Of a stretch of 64,000 nt of DNA, positions 54,073 to 64,000 are shown piece after piece. Origin of the DNA: Thinopyrum elongatum (Eukaryota > Streptophyta > Magnoliopsida > Poales > Poaceae); NCBI GenBank assembly GCA_011799875.1, contig CM022297.1, positions 522,129,362 to 522,193,361 on the forward strand, read 5' to 3'. Below the pieces are notes generated by a model. The model made no database searches and was not told the origin of the DNA. It saw only the letters and a list, made by a program, of their open reading frames with translations. The position numbers and the translations under genes are program-made. How positions within the stretch are numbered: the stretch's first letter is position 1; each line of letters starts with the position of its first letter.

Positions 54073-54530
54073 CACTACCGGACTAACCATCTATGCCGAC
54101 GGCCGCGGGCCGTCGGCCTAGGTCTATGCCGACGGACACCGTCGGCATAAAGCCGTCGGCATAGATATCATTAGTGTAGACCTGTCAGACCGTCGGCATA
54201 GAAAAGCCGTCGGCATAGCCATATATGCCGACGGCTTCCGTACGACCGTCGGCATAGATACACCGTCGACAGAGAAAATCATCAGACGGCAACAGACGGC
54301 GCCGTCACACACGCTAACCAACCATAGACGCCCACGTGGCATATATAAGCCGACGGCCTGGCCGTCGGCATAGGCATCTATGCCGACGGCAAGGCCGTCA
54401 GCTTATATATGCCACGTGGCAGTCACTGGGCGCTCCTGGCAGCAGGCTATGCCGACGGCCAGGCCGTCGGCATAGGTTTCCATCTATGCCGACGGCCAGG
54501 CCATCGGCATACCTGTGCCACGTGTCGCTC
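54073..54530. repeat. CACTA subterminal repeat cluster
   Basis: More than a dozen copies of TATGCCGACGGC or its complement GCCGTCGGCATA, often head-to-head so that they form hairpins (for example at about 54360-54400 and 54450-54475), plus two GCCACGTGGCA-like words. In CACTA elements such subterminal motifs bind the element-encoded DNA-binding protein. Both orientations alternate, with spacings of 10-40 bp. Confidence 0.85.
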
Positions 54531-54828
54531 CCTGGTTTCTCCTGGATAGATCTATTCTGTTTTTTTATTTGCTCTGTTTTCTCATTTTTCATTCAATTTG
54601 ACAGCATTTAACTTCACAAAATATGACAGAGACCATATATAGAGAGAAATAAGACAGATCATCATCTGATACTCAAGTTCATCATCTAAAGATACTCAAG
54701 ATCATCATCATCATCGTCGAAACTTCATGAACATAAGTAATGCAAGACATGGAACATCATCATCGTCATCTAAAGAAACTAAGAAGTACGGAACATGGAA
54801 AGTATTGCAACACATGGAACACATCATC

Positions 54829-57003
54829 AGCCACGACTAGGACCATCGCCGTGAGCACCGCCAAGAACAGCACCACTTTGAAAGATCGGAGTGACTGGGC
54901 TCTCTGAAGCAGGAGTCGAGCCACCGGTCCCCTACATGTTTGAAAAGAGATTGTAAGGGTAAATATGATATGATAGTGTTGAATGAATGAGAGCTAGTTT
55001 GTCAATAGTTAGGCAAATGTACTAACCGGAGTCTGACTGCCTAGTGCCACCCATTCATCGAACGTGGGCATGTGTGGAGGTTCTCCAGCAGGTGGTGGTG
55101 GGGGTCCCATTTGTGGTGGATCCGTGCGGTTAGTCCAAGACGTCAACATAGCCTGGATGTTAGTTAACCAAGCAAACTAGAAGGTCAGAAGGAATGAAAG
55201 TGCAAATTTTACCTTGGTTTTAAGAGGGCAAAACTAACCGTCATCATCTGACGGTTGTAATCATCGTTTGCCTTCACTCGTTGCAAGTACTCCCGCACCT
55301 CGAGATTCCTAAGCTCGACAAAGGCCTTATATGCCTACAAAATTTAGGTTGTTTCTAAGTGGGCAATGCTGAAAATAAATTGAGAAAGTGAGAGAGAAGG
55401 AAGATAAGGAGGAAGTACTTACAGCATGCTGACGGGCTAAGCTAGGCTGCGAACGCCCCGTACTCTCTAACGGGCTCGGGTTGGTAGCTCGAAGGTGTGT
55501 GTACGAGACAGAAGGAGTGATCAAGCCATCGAATCACGGGTACCGTCCATGGGACTTCGGCTGGATGGCCACCACCGCCGTGTCGTCGATCTGAGACTGG
55601 ACGACGTCAGGAGCATCTGGACCAGGCGGATGCAACCTCTCAAACTGCTCCTTGTAGGACTCCAGGTGCTCCTCGGTTTTGCCATAGTACTCGCTCTCAC
55701 CTTCCTTGCGATCACTCCACTCACGGGCCATCTTCCACGACTCCATGTCTGAGAGCGGCCTCTTCAACTTGTCCTCCTACAACGTCAGACATAAGTTAGC
55801 CATACATAAGAACATGATGGTACCAAAAAAAATGCATCATGCATATAGATATACCTTCATGGCCTTGAAGCCCCAGTGGTTCCTGTTTCCTTGGCCGTGT
55901 GTTCCGTCTTTTCCACGGTTAGCCCGGTTCTTGCTGCTCTTGGTAGCAAACTCTGCATCATCGCCGAGCCACCTATCCACCAACCTAGCCCATCCCTCAT
56001 CCTTTCCAAAGCACCAAGGAGGAATAACCTAAAAAATGGAAGCATGACATGTCAGCACGAAACAATAAAATTGACTGCTTATACGTTGGAATGAAAAGTC
56101 TCTAATACTTACCTTCATGTACTTCTCCCTGTTCAAGGTAAGTCGTTGCTTCTACGCTTCACTTTTGCTCATCTTTTGATGAAGGTAGGAGTGATAGTAG
56201 TGCGAGACGGAAACCTAGCGCACCTCGTACTGCAACTGACGAGCTTTCTTCTTTGCAGCCGCCAGGAAGACCACGTCGGCTCTGGCCTTGTGCTCGTCAA
56301 GAACTCTATAGAATTGTTGCAATCATGCATAAAACCAGAAGCAAACAAGGCATGACTGGAGTGATTCAATGATAAACTATGAACGAACCTGAAGACAAGT
56401 GATTCTGAGAGAACTTACCCAAAATTTGGTGATCACGGCCTTAGCGGCCGTCCCGTACTCCGCGTGGCTGGAAGCCTTGTAGTGGGCCCAGCTCGTGGCC
56501 AAAACCCGCAGCTCCGCGTCCCTGTCTGGCCGCGGGCAGAATAGGCCCGGCCAAAACTCCTTCAACAGGACAGTGATAAGGCCGTTCGGTTTATGGCCCT
56601 TTCCGTGAAAGATCCAGTTCCTGCAAAAGAATCAAAGAATTAGCATGTGTACAATAAGAAAATGTTGGCATGTGTTCAAAATATGATTGAGAGGCACTTA
56701 CTCTGTCCCCGCGGGTTCAATGAGCCACTTGTTCGCCTTGATAGAAGGTGGTGTAGTTAGTTCTGCAATACCACACAGCCACCCCTTCGGACCACCCAAC
56801 GGCAAGTCACCCCACAACTTGGCGTCACCCTCCCCTCCAACACCCTCCTCCTCGCCCTCCTCCTCGCCCTCCTCCTCGCACTCCTCCTCCTCGCCCTCCT
56901 CCTCCTCATGAACCTCCTCCTCAGGAACCTCCTCCTCCTCCTCAGACTCAGAAGGTGGCTCAGTATAGGAGGGCATCAAAGATGACCCCCCTATTTCGGA
57001 CAC
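54829..57003 (-). pseudogene. CACTA ORF with Transposase_24-type (Ptta/En/Spm) domain, multi-exon
   Basis: Start ATG at 57003 (MSEIGGSSLMPSYTEPPSES) then a long Glu-rich run. Good splice sites give exons about 57003-56701, 56620-56419, 56306-56114, 56029-55855, 55778-55422, 55334-55239, 55152-55026 and 54933-54829. The conserved block is VIPPWCFGKDEGWARLVDRW, NRANRGKDGTHGQGNRNHWG and MAREWSDRKEGESEYYGKTE, matching the plant Ptta/En/Spm transposase family (PF03004), thought to bind DNA. Two stops interrupt: TAG at 56152-56154 and TGA at 55534-55536, where Gln and Arg are expected. Otherwise frames are preserved. The small number of lesions suggests recent decay. Confidence 0.85.
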
Positions 57004-57075
57004 GGCCCGGAGTTTTTTTACCCGGGTGCCTCTCCCCCACCCCCTCCTCCTCTAGGGGCTCTCTCCCCACCCCTG

Positions 57076-57954
57076 TCGGCGTCCTGGGACCTGGGGTGCC
57101 CAGACTTGCCTGCCTGCGGCCCATGGCGTGGCTCCATCGACGGCCTGGTATGGCCCGGATTTAGCAACAGCAACTCAAGACCCTCGCGAGGGGCCAAGCC
57201 TTGCGAGGCGGACGACACCAAGACCTCCACAGGGGCGGCCTCCCCAGGCTGGCTCCCGAGGAGTGGAGATATCAATGCAAGCCGCACCTCGCGAGGTTCA
57301 CCTGACGTGAGCCATGACGACCAAGACCAGGCGGGCGCCAGCGGGCGTAGTGTGCCAGTTTCCCCTTTGGTGCAAAGGAGGCAAGCGCAGGCGCGGAGTC
57401 CCGAGAAATCAAGCAAAGGTTTCCATATCGGTGCAACAAGACCAGGACCGCCAGGACGGCAGGACGGAGGTCATCGCGGAGCCCACTGCAGCGTCACCAC
57501 CAGAGGCCTTTGCAGGCAAAGACTACTTTTGTCAGGATAACTTGTACTAGTTGTCTCCCTTCGAATTTGGCCGTTGTGGGATCCCTTCCCGCCTACATTT
57601 GGGAAGAGGACCAAGGCCACTATAAATAGGACTTAGCCACCACCATAGAGAGAGAGGATCCATTCCACCCTAACCACCTCACCAGCTCATCGAGCTCAAG
57701 AACTCCTTACCTCCTGAGGTCGTTCCACCTCTGTACTAGTTCATCCTGAACCCTCCGAGGCAATCCACCACAAAGCTGGAGTAGGGTATTACACCGCAAG
57801 GTGGCCCAAACCAGGATAAACTGCTGTGTCTCTTGTCCCTTGGGTCCGTCGAGCTAGGCTGTGTTGTTGAGCAGGCAGACTGGGGAGGGAGAGTTCTTCG
57901 CACGCACCCCAAAGTTCGAACCTCCCAAGGGTCTGCGGAACCCCGAATTCGAAA
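57076..57954 (+). repeat. 5' LTR of element E
   Basis: Starts TGTCGGCGTCCTGGGACC. The end is inferred from the PBS; the expected CA appears to have changed to AA (GAATTCGAAA). It contains TATAAATA at 57621-57628 and the usual CACC-rich leader. Confidence 0.8.
57621..57628 (+). promoter_or_regulatory. TATA box of the E LTR
   Basis: GCCACTATAAATAGGAC, about 330 bp before the LTR end, the same spacing as in element D. Confidence 0.7.
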
Positions 57955-57956
57955 TT

Positions 57957-57974
57957 TGGCGCGCCAGGTAGGGG
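57957..57974 (+). other. Primer-binding site of E
   Basis: TGGCGCGCCAGGTAGGGG directly after the LTR. It is the unmutated form of the D site at 21005-21022. Confidence 0.8.
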
Positions 57975-58026
57975 TGCGTCGGAGCCTTTCTCCTGTCGTT
58001 CGACCCGCCGCTGCTCCACCGCTTCC

Positions 58027-59314
58027 ATGGCTGACGCCCGTCGAGCCCGTGATGAGCGTCGGGCTGCCCTCGCCGCTCGCGTCGCCTAGACGGCGCCCGT
58101 CGGCGGGCCTCCCTGCCGTTCTCCATCGCCCGCTGCTAACGCTGCCACCGGCCCGGCGTGGCACGAGTAGCAAGCTTCGTCACTGCACCCCTCTGTGCGG
58201 CGTGATGGGCGCACGGCCACTCCGTCGCTAACTCTGGCTGGTTTGTCGTCTCATGCTCGTCGCGGGCCGGCGGACGCGCAAGCTGCGTTGCTCATGGCGC
58301 GCGAGCTCTTGCGCTACCGCCCCGTCGACGACTTCTACGAGGACTGGCTCGAGTGCATTGCCAAGCTTGTCAGCGCCGGAGGGGGCTCGCCTGCGCCATC
58401 TCTCTCGCTGCCTCGCCCGCCACCTGCCGCGAGCGACGTAGCCCACGGTGCGCCTGCACCACCTCCACGTCAAGACGTTGCCCTCGCACCAAGGCGCGCA
58501 GCTCCACGGCGTAACCCGCCGCGCGGGGCGCCCGCGCGCAAAGAAGCAAGCTGCCAGGAGGTCCAGCGGCCGCAAGAAGATGCTCCTGCACTCCCAGCAC
58601 CCCCACGCCAAGACCGCACGCCGCCTGTGGTGGTGGCGCGTGAGCGCCAAGATCAAGCTCCACCTCCACGTCGGGCTCCCGTAACCACCGCGGGCTGCCG
58701 AGCCTTCACTCCCGAGCTACGCAGCGTCGTCTGGCCGGGGAAGTTCAGGCCCGACCTGCCTCCACGCTACGACGGCACCCCCGACCCTGCTGAGTTCCTG
58801 CAACTCTACGAGCTGAGCATCGAGGCGGCCAACGGCGACGAGAAGGTCACGGCGAACTGGTTCCCCATGGCTCTCAAGGATGGCGCGCGCTCATGGCTCC
58901 TGAACCTGCCCGCAGGATCGATCTCCTCCTGGGGCGAGATGCGCGAGCCTTTCGTCACCAACTTCCAGGGCACCCGCGACCGCCCGCCTGCCGCGGGCGA
59001 CCTGCAACGCATCAAGCAGCAGCCAGGGGAAACCCTGCAGAAGAACATTCAGCGCTTCAATAGCGTTCGTCTCAAGATCCTCAAGGTGTCGGATGAGGCC
59101 ATCATCTCGGCATTCTCTGATGGCGTCCACGATGTCAAGATGAAGGAGGAGCTCGCCATACACGAAGACCTGTGCACGGCTCTAGAGATGTTCAACATGG
59201 CGACAAAGTGCGCAAGAGCTGAGGAGGGACGCTTCTCCCTCCTCGAGCTCCCAGCGGCCGACCCAGAAGACAAGAAGGCCACGGCCAAGGACGTGAAACG
59301 CAAGGGGGCGGCCG
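58027..59314 (+). pseudogene. gag of element E, cut by the Copia element
   Basis: Start ATG at 58027 (MADARRARDERRAALAARVA) followed in frame by TAG at 58087 and TAG at 58168; the frame is then open to the insertion point. The capsid domain is recognisable: FRPDLPPRYDGTPDPAEFLQ, NWFPMALKDGARSWLLNLPA, SSWGEMREPFVTNFQGTRDR, ETLQKNIQRFNSVRLKI and DLCTALEMFNMATKCARAEE. Homology ends at KRKGAAV where the Copia LTR begins. Comparable to the gag of D (KYDGRLNPAEFL, SSWADLCHEF). Non-functional. Confidence 0.88.
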
Positions 59315-61053
59315 TGTTGAGGAACGTAACATACAATTTCAAAAAAATTCTACGCTCACGCAAAATCTATCTAGGAGATGCATAGCAACGAGAGGGGAGA
59401 GTGTGTCTACGTACCCTCGTAGACCGAAAGCGGAATCGTTAGATTAACGCGGTTGATGTAGTCGAACGTCTTCACGATCCAACCGATCCAAGTACCGAAC
59501 GTACGGCACCTCCGTGTTTAGCACACGTTCAGCTCGATGACGTCCCTCGAACTCTTGATCCAGCAGAGGGTCGAGGGAGAGTTCCGTCAGCACGACGGCG
59601 TGGTGACGGTGATGATGAAGTTACCGACGCAGGGCTTCGCCTAAGCACTACGACGATATGACCGATGTGTAAAACTGTGGAGGGGGGCACCGCACACGGC
59701 TAAGACAATTGATCTTGTGTGTTCTGGGGTGCCCCCTGCCTCCGTATATAAAGGAGGAGAGGGGGAGGCCGGCCGGCCCCTATAGGGCGCGCCAAGAGAG
59801 AGGAGTCCTACTAGGACTCCAAGTCCTAGTAGGATTCCACTTGGTGGAAGGGGGAAGAAGGAAGGGAGAGGGAGAGGGAGAGGGAAAGGGGGGCCGCGCC
59901 CCCTCCCCTAGTCCTATTCGGACTCCCCAAAGGGGGGGGGCGCCACCTCCTCGTGGCCTGCCCTCTCTCTTCCCTAAGGCCCATGTTGGCCCATTACTTC
60001 CCCGAGGGGTTCTGGTAACCCTTCCGGCACTCCGATAATTACCCGGTACCTCTCGGAACTCATCCTGTCCGAATAACATCGTCCAATATATCATTCCTTA
60101 TATCTCGACCATTTCGAGACTCCTCGTCATGTCCATGATCTCATGCAAGACTCCGAACAAACTTCGGTCATCAAATCACATAACTCATAATACAATTCGT
60201 CATCGAACGTTAAGCGTGCGGACCCTACGGGTTCGAGAACTATGTAGACATGACCGAGACACATCTCCGGTTAATATCCAATAGCGGAACCTGGATGCTC
60301 ATATTGGCTCCTACATATTCTATGAAGATCTTTATCGGTCAAACCGCATAACAACATACGCCATTCCCTTTGTCATCGGTATGTTACTTGCCCGAGATTC
60401 GATCGTCGGTATCATCATACCTAGTTCAATCTCGTTACCGGCAAGTCTCTTTACTCATTCCGTAATGCATCATCCCGTAACTAACTCATTAGTCACATTG
60501 CTTGCAAGGCTTCATATGATGTGTATTACCGAGAGGGCCTAGAGATACCTCTCCGATACTCGGAGTGACAAATTCTAATCTCGATCTATGCCAACCCAAC
60601 AAACACCTTCGGAGACACCTGTAGAGCATCTTTATAATCACCCAGTTACTTTGTGACGTTTGATAGCGCACAAGGTGTTCCTCCGGTATTCGGGAGTTGC
60701 ATAATCTCATAGTCAGAGGAATATGTATAAGTCATGAAGAAAGCTTTAGCAATAAAACTTAACGATCATTATGCTAAGCTAACGGTTGGGTCTTGTCCAT
60801 CACATCATTCTCCTCATGATGTGATCCCGTTCATCAAATGACAACACATGTCTATGGTTAGGAAACTTAACCATCTTGGATTAACGAGCTAGTCAAGTAG
60901 AGGCATACTAGGGACACTTTGTTTTGTCTATGTATTCACACATGTATCAAGTTTCCGGTTAATACAATTCTAGCATGAATAATAAACATTTATCATGATA
61001 TAAGGAAATATAAATAACAACTTTATTATTGCCTCTAGGGCATATTTCCTTCA
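59315..61053 (-). repeat. 3' LTR of the BARE-1/Angela-type Copia
   Basis: 1739 bp, minus-strand start TGAAGGAAATATGCCC (61053) and end GTTCCTCAACA (59315). The length fits the 1.7-1.8 kb LTRs of this group. The five bases to the left are GGCCG; the other side of the insertion is outside the window, so the target duplication cannot be confirmed. Confidence 0.92.
59743..59753 (-). promoter_or_regulatory. TATA box of the Copia LTR
   Basis: Minus strand TCCTTTATATACGGAGGC, within a near-palindromic CCTCCGTATATAAAGGAGG. It lies in the known promoter area of BARE-1-type LTRs. Confidence 0.65.
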
Positions 61054-61068
61054 GTCTCCCACTTGCAC
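61054..61068 (-). other. Polypurine tract of the Copia element
   Basis: Minus strand GTGCAAGTGGGAGAC immediately before the LTR start TGAAGGAAATATGCCC. Confidence 0.85.
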
Positions 61069-61085
61069 TAGAGTCAATAATCTAT

Positions 61086-61230
61086 TTCACATCGCCATGT
61101 GATTTAACACCAATAATTCACATCTCCATGTGATTAACACCCATAGTTCACATCGCCATGTGACCAACACCCAAAGGGTTTACTAGAGTCAATAATCTAG
61201 TTCACATCGCCATGTGATTAACACCCAAAG
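61086..61230. repeat. TTCACATCGCCATGTGA repeats in the Copia 3' region
   Basis: Four copies starting at 61086, 61117, 61147 and 61201, about 30 bp each, with a CACAT..ATGTG inverted core and a TTAACACCCA tail. The interval before the last copy contains a repeat of GAGTCAATAATCTA. They lie between the RNase H region and the polypurine tract. Confidence 0.85.
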
Positions 61231-61439
61231 AGTACTAAGGTGTGATCATGTTTTGCTTGTGAGAGAAGTTTAGTCAACGAGTCTGCCACATTCAGATCCG
61301 TATGTATTTTGCAAATTTCTATGTCTATAATGCTCTGCACGGAGCTACTCTAGCTAATTGCTCCCACTTTCAAAATGTATCCAGATTGAGACTCAGAGTC
61401 ATCCGGATCAGTGTCAAAGCTTGCATCAACGTAACCCTT

Positions 61440-62543
61440 TACGACGAACTCTTTGTCACCTCCATAACCGAGAAATATATCCTTATTCCACTAAGGATAA
61501 TTTTGACCACTGTCCAGTGATCCACTCCTGGATCACTATTGTTCCCTCTTGCCAAACTCATGGTGAGGTACACAATAGGTCTTGTACACAGCATAGCATA
61601 CTTCATAGAACCTACGACTGAGGCATAGGGAATGATTTTCATTCTCTTTCTATTTTCTGTCGTGGTCGGGTTCTGAGTCTTACTCAACTTCACACCTTGC
61701 AACACAGGCAAGAACTCCTTCTTTGACTATTCCATTTTGAACTACTTCAAAATCTTGTCAAGGTATGTACTCATTGAAAAATCTTATCAAGCATCTTGAT
61801 CTATCTCTATAGATCTTGATGCTCAATATGTAAGCAGCTTCACCGAGGTCTTTCTTTGAAAAAACTCCTTTCAAATACTACTTTATGCTTTTCAGAAAAT
61901 TCTACATCATTTCCGATCAACAATATGTCGTTCACATATACTTTTCAGAAAGGTTGTAGTGCTCCCACTCACTTTCTTGTAAATACAGACTTCACCGCAA
62001 GTCTGTATAAAAACTATATGCTTTGATCAACTCATCAAAGCGTATATTCCAACTCCGAGATGCTTGCACTAGTCCATAAATGGCTCGCTGGAGCTCGCAC
62101 ACTTTGTTAGTACCTTTAGGATCGACAAAACCTTCTGGTTGCATCATATACAACTCTTCTTTGAGAAAACCATTAAGGAATGCAGTTTTGACATCCATTT
62201 GCCAGATTTCATAAAATGTGGCAATTGCTAACATGATTCAGACAGACTTAAGCATCGCTACGAGTGAGAAAATCTCATCGTACTCAACACCTTGAACTTG
62301 TCGAAAACCTTTTGCGACAAGTCGAGCTTTGTAGATAGTAACACTACTATCAGCGTCCATCTTCCTCTTGAAGATCCATTTATTCTCAATGGCTCGCCGA
62401 TCATCGGGCAAGCCAATCAAAGTCCATACTTTGTTCTCATACATGGATCCTATCTCAGATTTCATGGCCTCAAGCCATTTATTGGAATTTGGGCTCATCA
62501 TCACTTCCTCATAGTTCGTAGGTTCGTCATGGTCTAGTAACAT
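61440..62543 (-). pseudogene. Copia reverse transcriptase and start of RNase H
   Basis: Minus-strand pieces: LEAMKSEIGSMYENKVWTLI, RAIENKWIFKRKMDADSSVT and YKARLVAKGFRQVQGVEYDE (62543-62238), then TGA at 62238-62240 where Arg is expected, then [20 protein letters not shown] with the first catalytic Asp, and [20 protein letters not shown]. The YVDD box reads VYVNDILLIGND (Asn codon at 61930-61932), losing an essential Asp. Further left, GVKLSKTQNPTT and IPYASVVGSMKYAMLCTRP belong to the RT-RNase H connection; RNase H proper is frame-broken. Inactive. Confidence 0.88.
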
Positions 62544-62546
62544 GAC

Positions 62547-63760
62547 TTACAGAACAGGATTACCGTACCATTCTGGTGCGGAACATACTCTGGTTGGCCT
62601 ACGAGGTTCTGTAGTAACTTGATCTGAAGCTTCATGATCATCATCATTAGCTTCCTCACTAATTGGTGTAGGCATCACTGGAACTGATTTCTGTGATGAA
62701 CTAGTTTCCAATTCAAGAGAAGGTACCACTACCTCATCAAGTTCTACTTTCCTTCCACTCACTTCTTTCGAGAGAAACTCCTTCTCTAGAAAGGATCCAT
62801 TCTTAGCAACAAATATCTTGCCTTCGGATCTGTGATAGAAGGTGTACCCAACAGTTTCTTTTGGGTATCCTATGAAGACGCACTTCTCCGATTTGGGTTC
62901 GAGCTTATCAGGCTGAAGCTTTTTCACATAAGCATCGCAACCCCAAACTTTAAGAAACGACAGCTTAGGTTTCTTGCCAAACCACAATTCATACGGTGTC
63001 GTCTCAACGGATTTAGACGGTGCCCTATTTAATGTGAATGCAGCTGTCTCTAATGCATGACCCCAAAACGATAGTGGTAAATCGGTAAGAGACATCATAG
63101 ATCGCACCGTATCGAATAAAGTACGGTTACGACATTCGGACACACAATTACGCTGTGGTGTTCCAGGTGGCGTGAGTTGCGGAACTATTCTGCATTGTTT
63201 TAAATGAAGGCCAAACTAGTAACTCAAGTGTTCGCCTCCGCGATCAGATCGTAGAAACTTTATTTTCTTGTTACGATGATTCTCCACTTCACTCTGAAAT
63301 TCTTGGAACTTTTCAAATGTTTCAGACTTGTGTTTCATTAAGTAGATATACCCATATCTGCTCAAATCATCTGTGAAGGTCAGAAAATAACGATACCCGC
63401 CGCGAGCCTCAACACTCATCGGACCGCATACATCAGTATCTATTATTTCTAATAAGTCAGTAGCTCGCTCCATTGTTCCGGAGAACGGAGTTTTAGTCAT
63501 CTTGCCCATGAGGCATGGTTTGCAAGCATCAAATGATTCATAATCAAGTGTTTCCAAAAGTCCATCTGCATGGAGTTTCTTCATGCGGTTTACACCAATA
63601 TGACCTAAACGGCAGTGCCACAAATATGTTGCACTATCATTATCAACTTTGCATCTTTTGGCATCAATATTATGAATATGTGTATCACTACGATCGAGAT
63701 TCAATAAACCATTTATATTGAGTGTATGACCATAGAAGGTTTTATTCATGTAAACAGAAT
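62547..63760 (-). pseudogene. Copia gag-pre-integrase and integrase
   Basis: Frame 63749-63216: NDSATYLWHCRLGHIGVNRM and DACKPCLMGKMTKTPFSG form the HHCC zinc finger; IDTDVCGPMSVEARGGYRYF has the first catalytic Asp and IKFLRSDRGGEHLSY the second. After a stop, frame 63143-62547: SECRNRTLFDTVRSMMSLTD carries the Glu, followed by FTLNRAPSKSVETTPYELWF, LKVWGCDAYVKKLQPDKLEP and the acidic linker towards RT. The catalytic triad is visible across two fragments. The enzyme would insert element cDNA; here it is broken by the stop near 63216. Confidence 0.9.
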
Positions 63761-64000
63761 AACAATTATTCTCTGACTTAAATGAATAACCGTATCACAA
63801 TAAACATGATCCAATCATATTTATGCTCAATGCAAACTCCAAATAACATTTATTCGGGTCCAACACTAATCCCGAAGGTAGAGGGAGTGTGCGATGGTGA
63901 TCTTATCAACCTTGGAATCACTTCCAACACACATCGTCACCTCGTCATTAACTAGTCTCTGTTCATTTTGCAACTCCTGCTTTGAGTTACTAATGTTAGC
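63761..64000 (-). pseudogene. Degenerate Copia protease region at the window edge
   Basis: Minus-strand words ELQNEQRLVNDEVTMCVGSD and KVDKITIAHSLYL correspond to the region between protease and gag-pre-integrase in BARE-1-type elements, followed by stops. The rest of protease and gag is outside the window. Confidence 0.6.

Larger units (their letters stand above)
54073..57075 (-). mobile_element. CACTA (En/Spm-type) DNA transposon, left part
   Basis: The terminus CACTACCGGACTAACC at 54073 is followed by dense subterminal repeats and a minus-strand gene typical of CACTA elements. The right portion is cut off at 57076 by Gypsy element E, and the transposase (TNP2-like) gene and other terminus are not in the window. 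The 3-bp target duplication cannot be checked for the same reason. Confidence 0.85.
57076..59314 (+). mobile_element. Gypsy element E, 5' part
   Basis: LTR, PBS and gag in plus orientation. It interrupts the CACTA element at 57076 and is itself interrupted by the Copia element at 59315. The rest lies beyond the window. The gag type and PBS match the same broad group as element D. Confidence 0.85.
59315..64000 (-). mobile_element. BARE-1/WIS/Angela-type Copia element, 3' part
   Basis: Minus orientation: LTR 61053-59315, then PPT, RT, integrase, gag-pre-integrase and a degenerate protease/gag region reaching the window edge. The LTR start TGAAGGAAATATGCCC and the abundant GGCAATAATAAAGTTG context are diagnostic of this very large Triticeae Copia group. 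It is inserted in the gag of element E. Many stops show that it is inactive. Confidence 0.9.

Noticed and set aside
54073..54530. Possible CRISPR or microRNA cluster because of regular short inverted repeats
   Set aside because: The position immediately inside a CACTA terminus and the motif style identify it as transposon subterminal repeats.
55493..55511. Resemblance to the Tn5/Nextera mosaic end (AGGTGTGTGTACGAGACAG), suggesting library contamination
   Set aside because: Only about 16 of 19 bases agree, and the sequence sits in the middle of a continuous exon of the CACTA gene, so it is most likely coincidence.
57018..58669. ORFs of up to 145 codons on the minus strand across the E LTR and gag
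   Set aside because: GC-rich shadows of the LTR and of gag; no domain recognised.
59709..60094. ORFs in the Copia LTR around 59.7-60.1 kb
   Set aside because: Inside the BARE-1-type LTR, low-complexity Gly/Arg/Pro sequence, not conserved as protein.

Overview
This is repeat-dense nuclear DNA from a Triticeae grass (wheat/barley/rye group). The evidence is a BARE-1/WIS/Angela-type Copia element, several Gypsy elements that insert into one another with recognisable target duplications, a CACTA DNA transposon whose ends carry ATGCCGACGGC-type repeats, and long LTR chromoviruses with TGTAACACCCC ends. I see no intact host gene. The only host-like coding relics are an F-box/LRR pseudogene and a short RNase H-like fragment.

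Layout. 1-1660: non-coding DNA with an AT-rich GAACATTTTTT-type tract. 1668-35052: a minus-strand chromovirus ('A') in an unusual tandem form. One LTR (3456-7353) has gag with a primer-binding site on its left and a second internal region with a polypurine tract on its right; a second LTR starts at 32172. Inside the gag region of A sits element 'C' (12396-31589, TSD GATTG), a minus-strand Gypsy derivative. It has gag and a protease remnant but no RT or integrase, and it carries a spliced antisense gene on the plus strand (13501-16890). Inside the gag of C sits element 'D' (20081-29862, TSD CGGGT), a plus-strand Tat-like Gypsy with gag, protease, RT, two RNase H domains and integrase, all mutated, plus an internal inversion. 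At 35053 a second minus-strand chromovirus ('B') interrupts the right LTR of A. The gag of B contains about 1.3 kb of organelle-like DNA with a 70-bp tandem repeat, and its right LTR is truncated at about 49699.

49700-54072: low-copy-looking DNA with the F-box/LRR pseudogene, flanked by a direct duplication, a second GAACATTTTTT tract and the RNase H-like fragment. 54073-57075: the left end of a CACTA element with a multi-exon minus-strand Transposase_24-type gene. It is cut by Gypsy element 'E' (LTR from 57076, gag from 58027), which is in turn cut by the BARE-1/Angela-type Copia element (LTR 59315-61053; integrase and RT to the right edge).

Inferred order of events: A formed a tandem by LTR recombination; C entered A and then D entered C; B entered the right LTR of A, followed by a deletion; independently E entered the CACTA element and the Copia entered E. 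Most premature stops are TAG or TGA where the family has CAG or CGA, as expected from deamination of methylated cytosine in silenced elements. The two most unusual signals are the antisense, correctly phased, intron-containing gene in C and the organelle-like block replacing the middle of gag in B.
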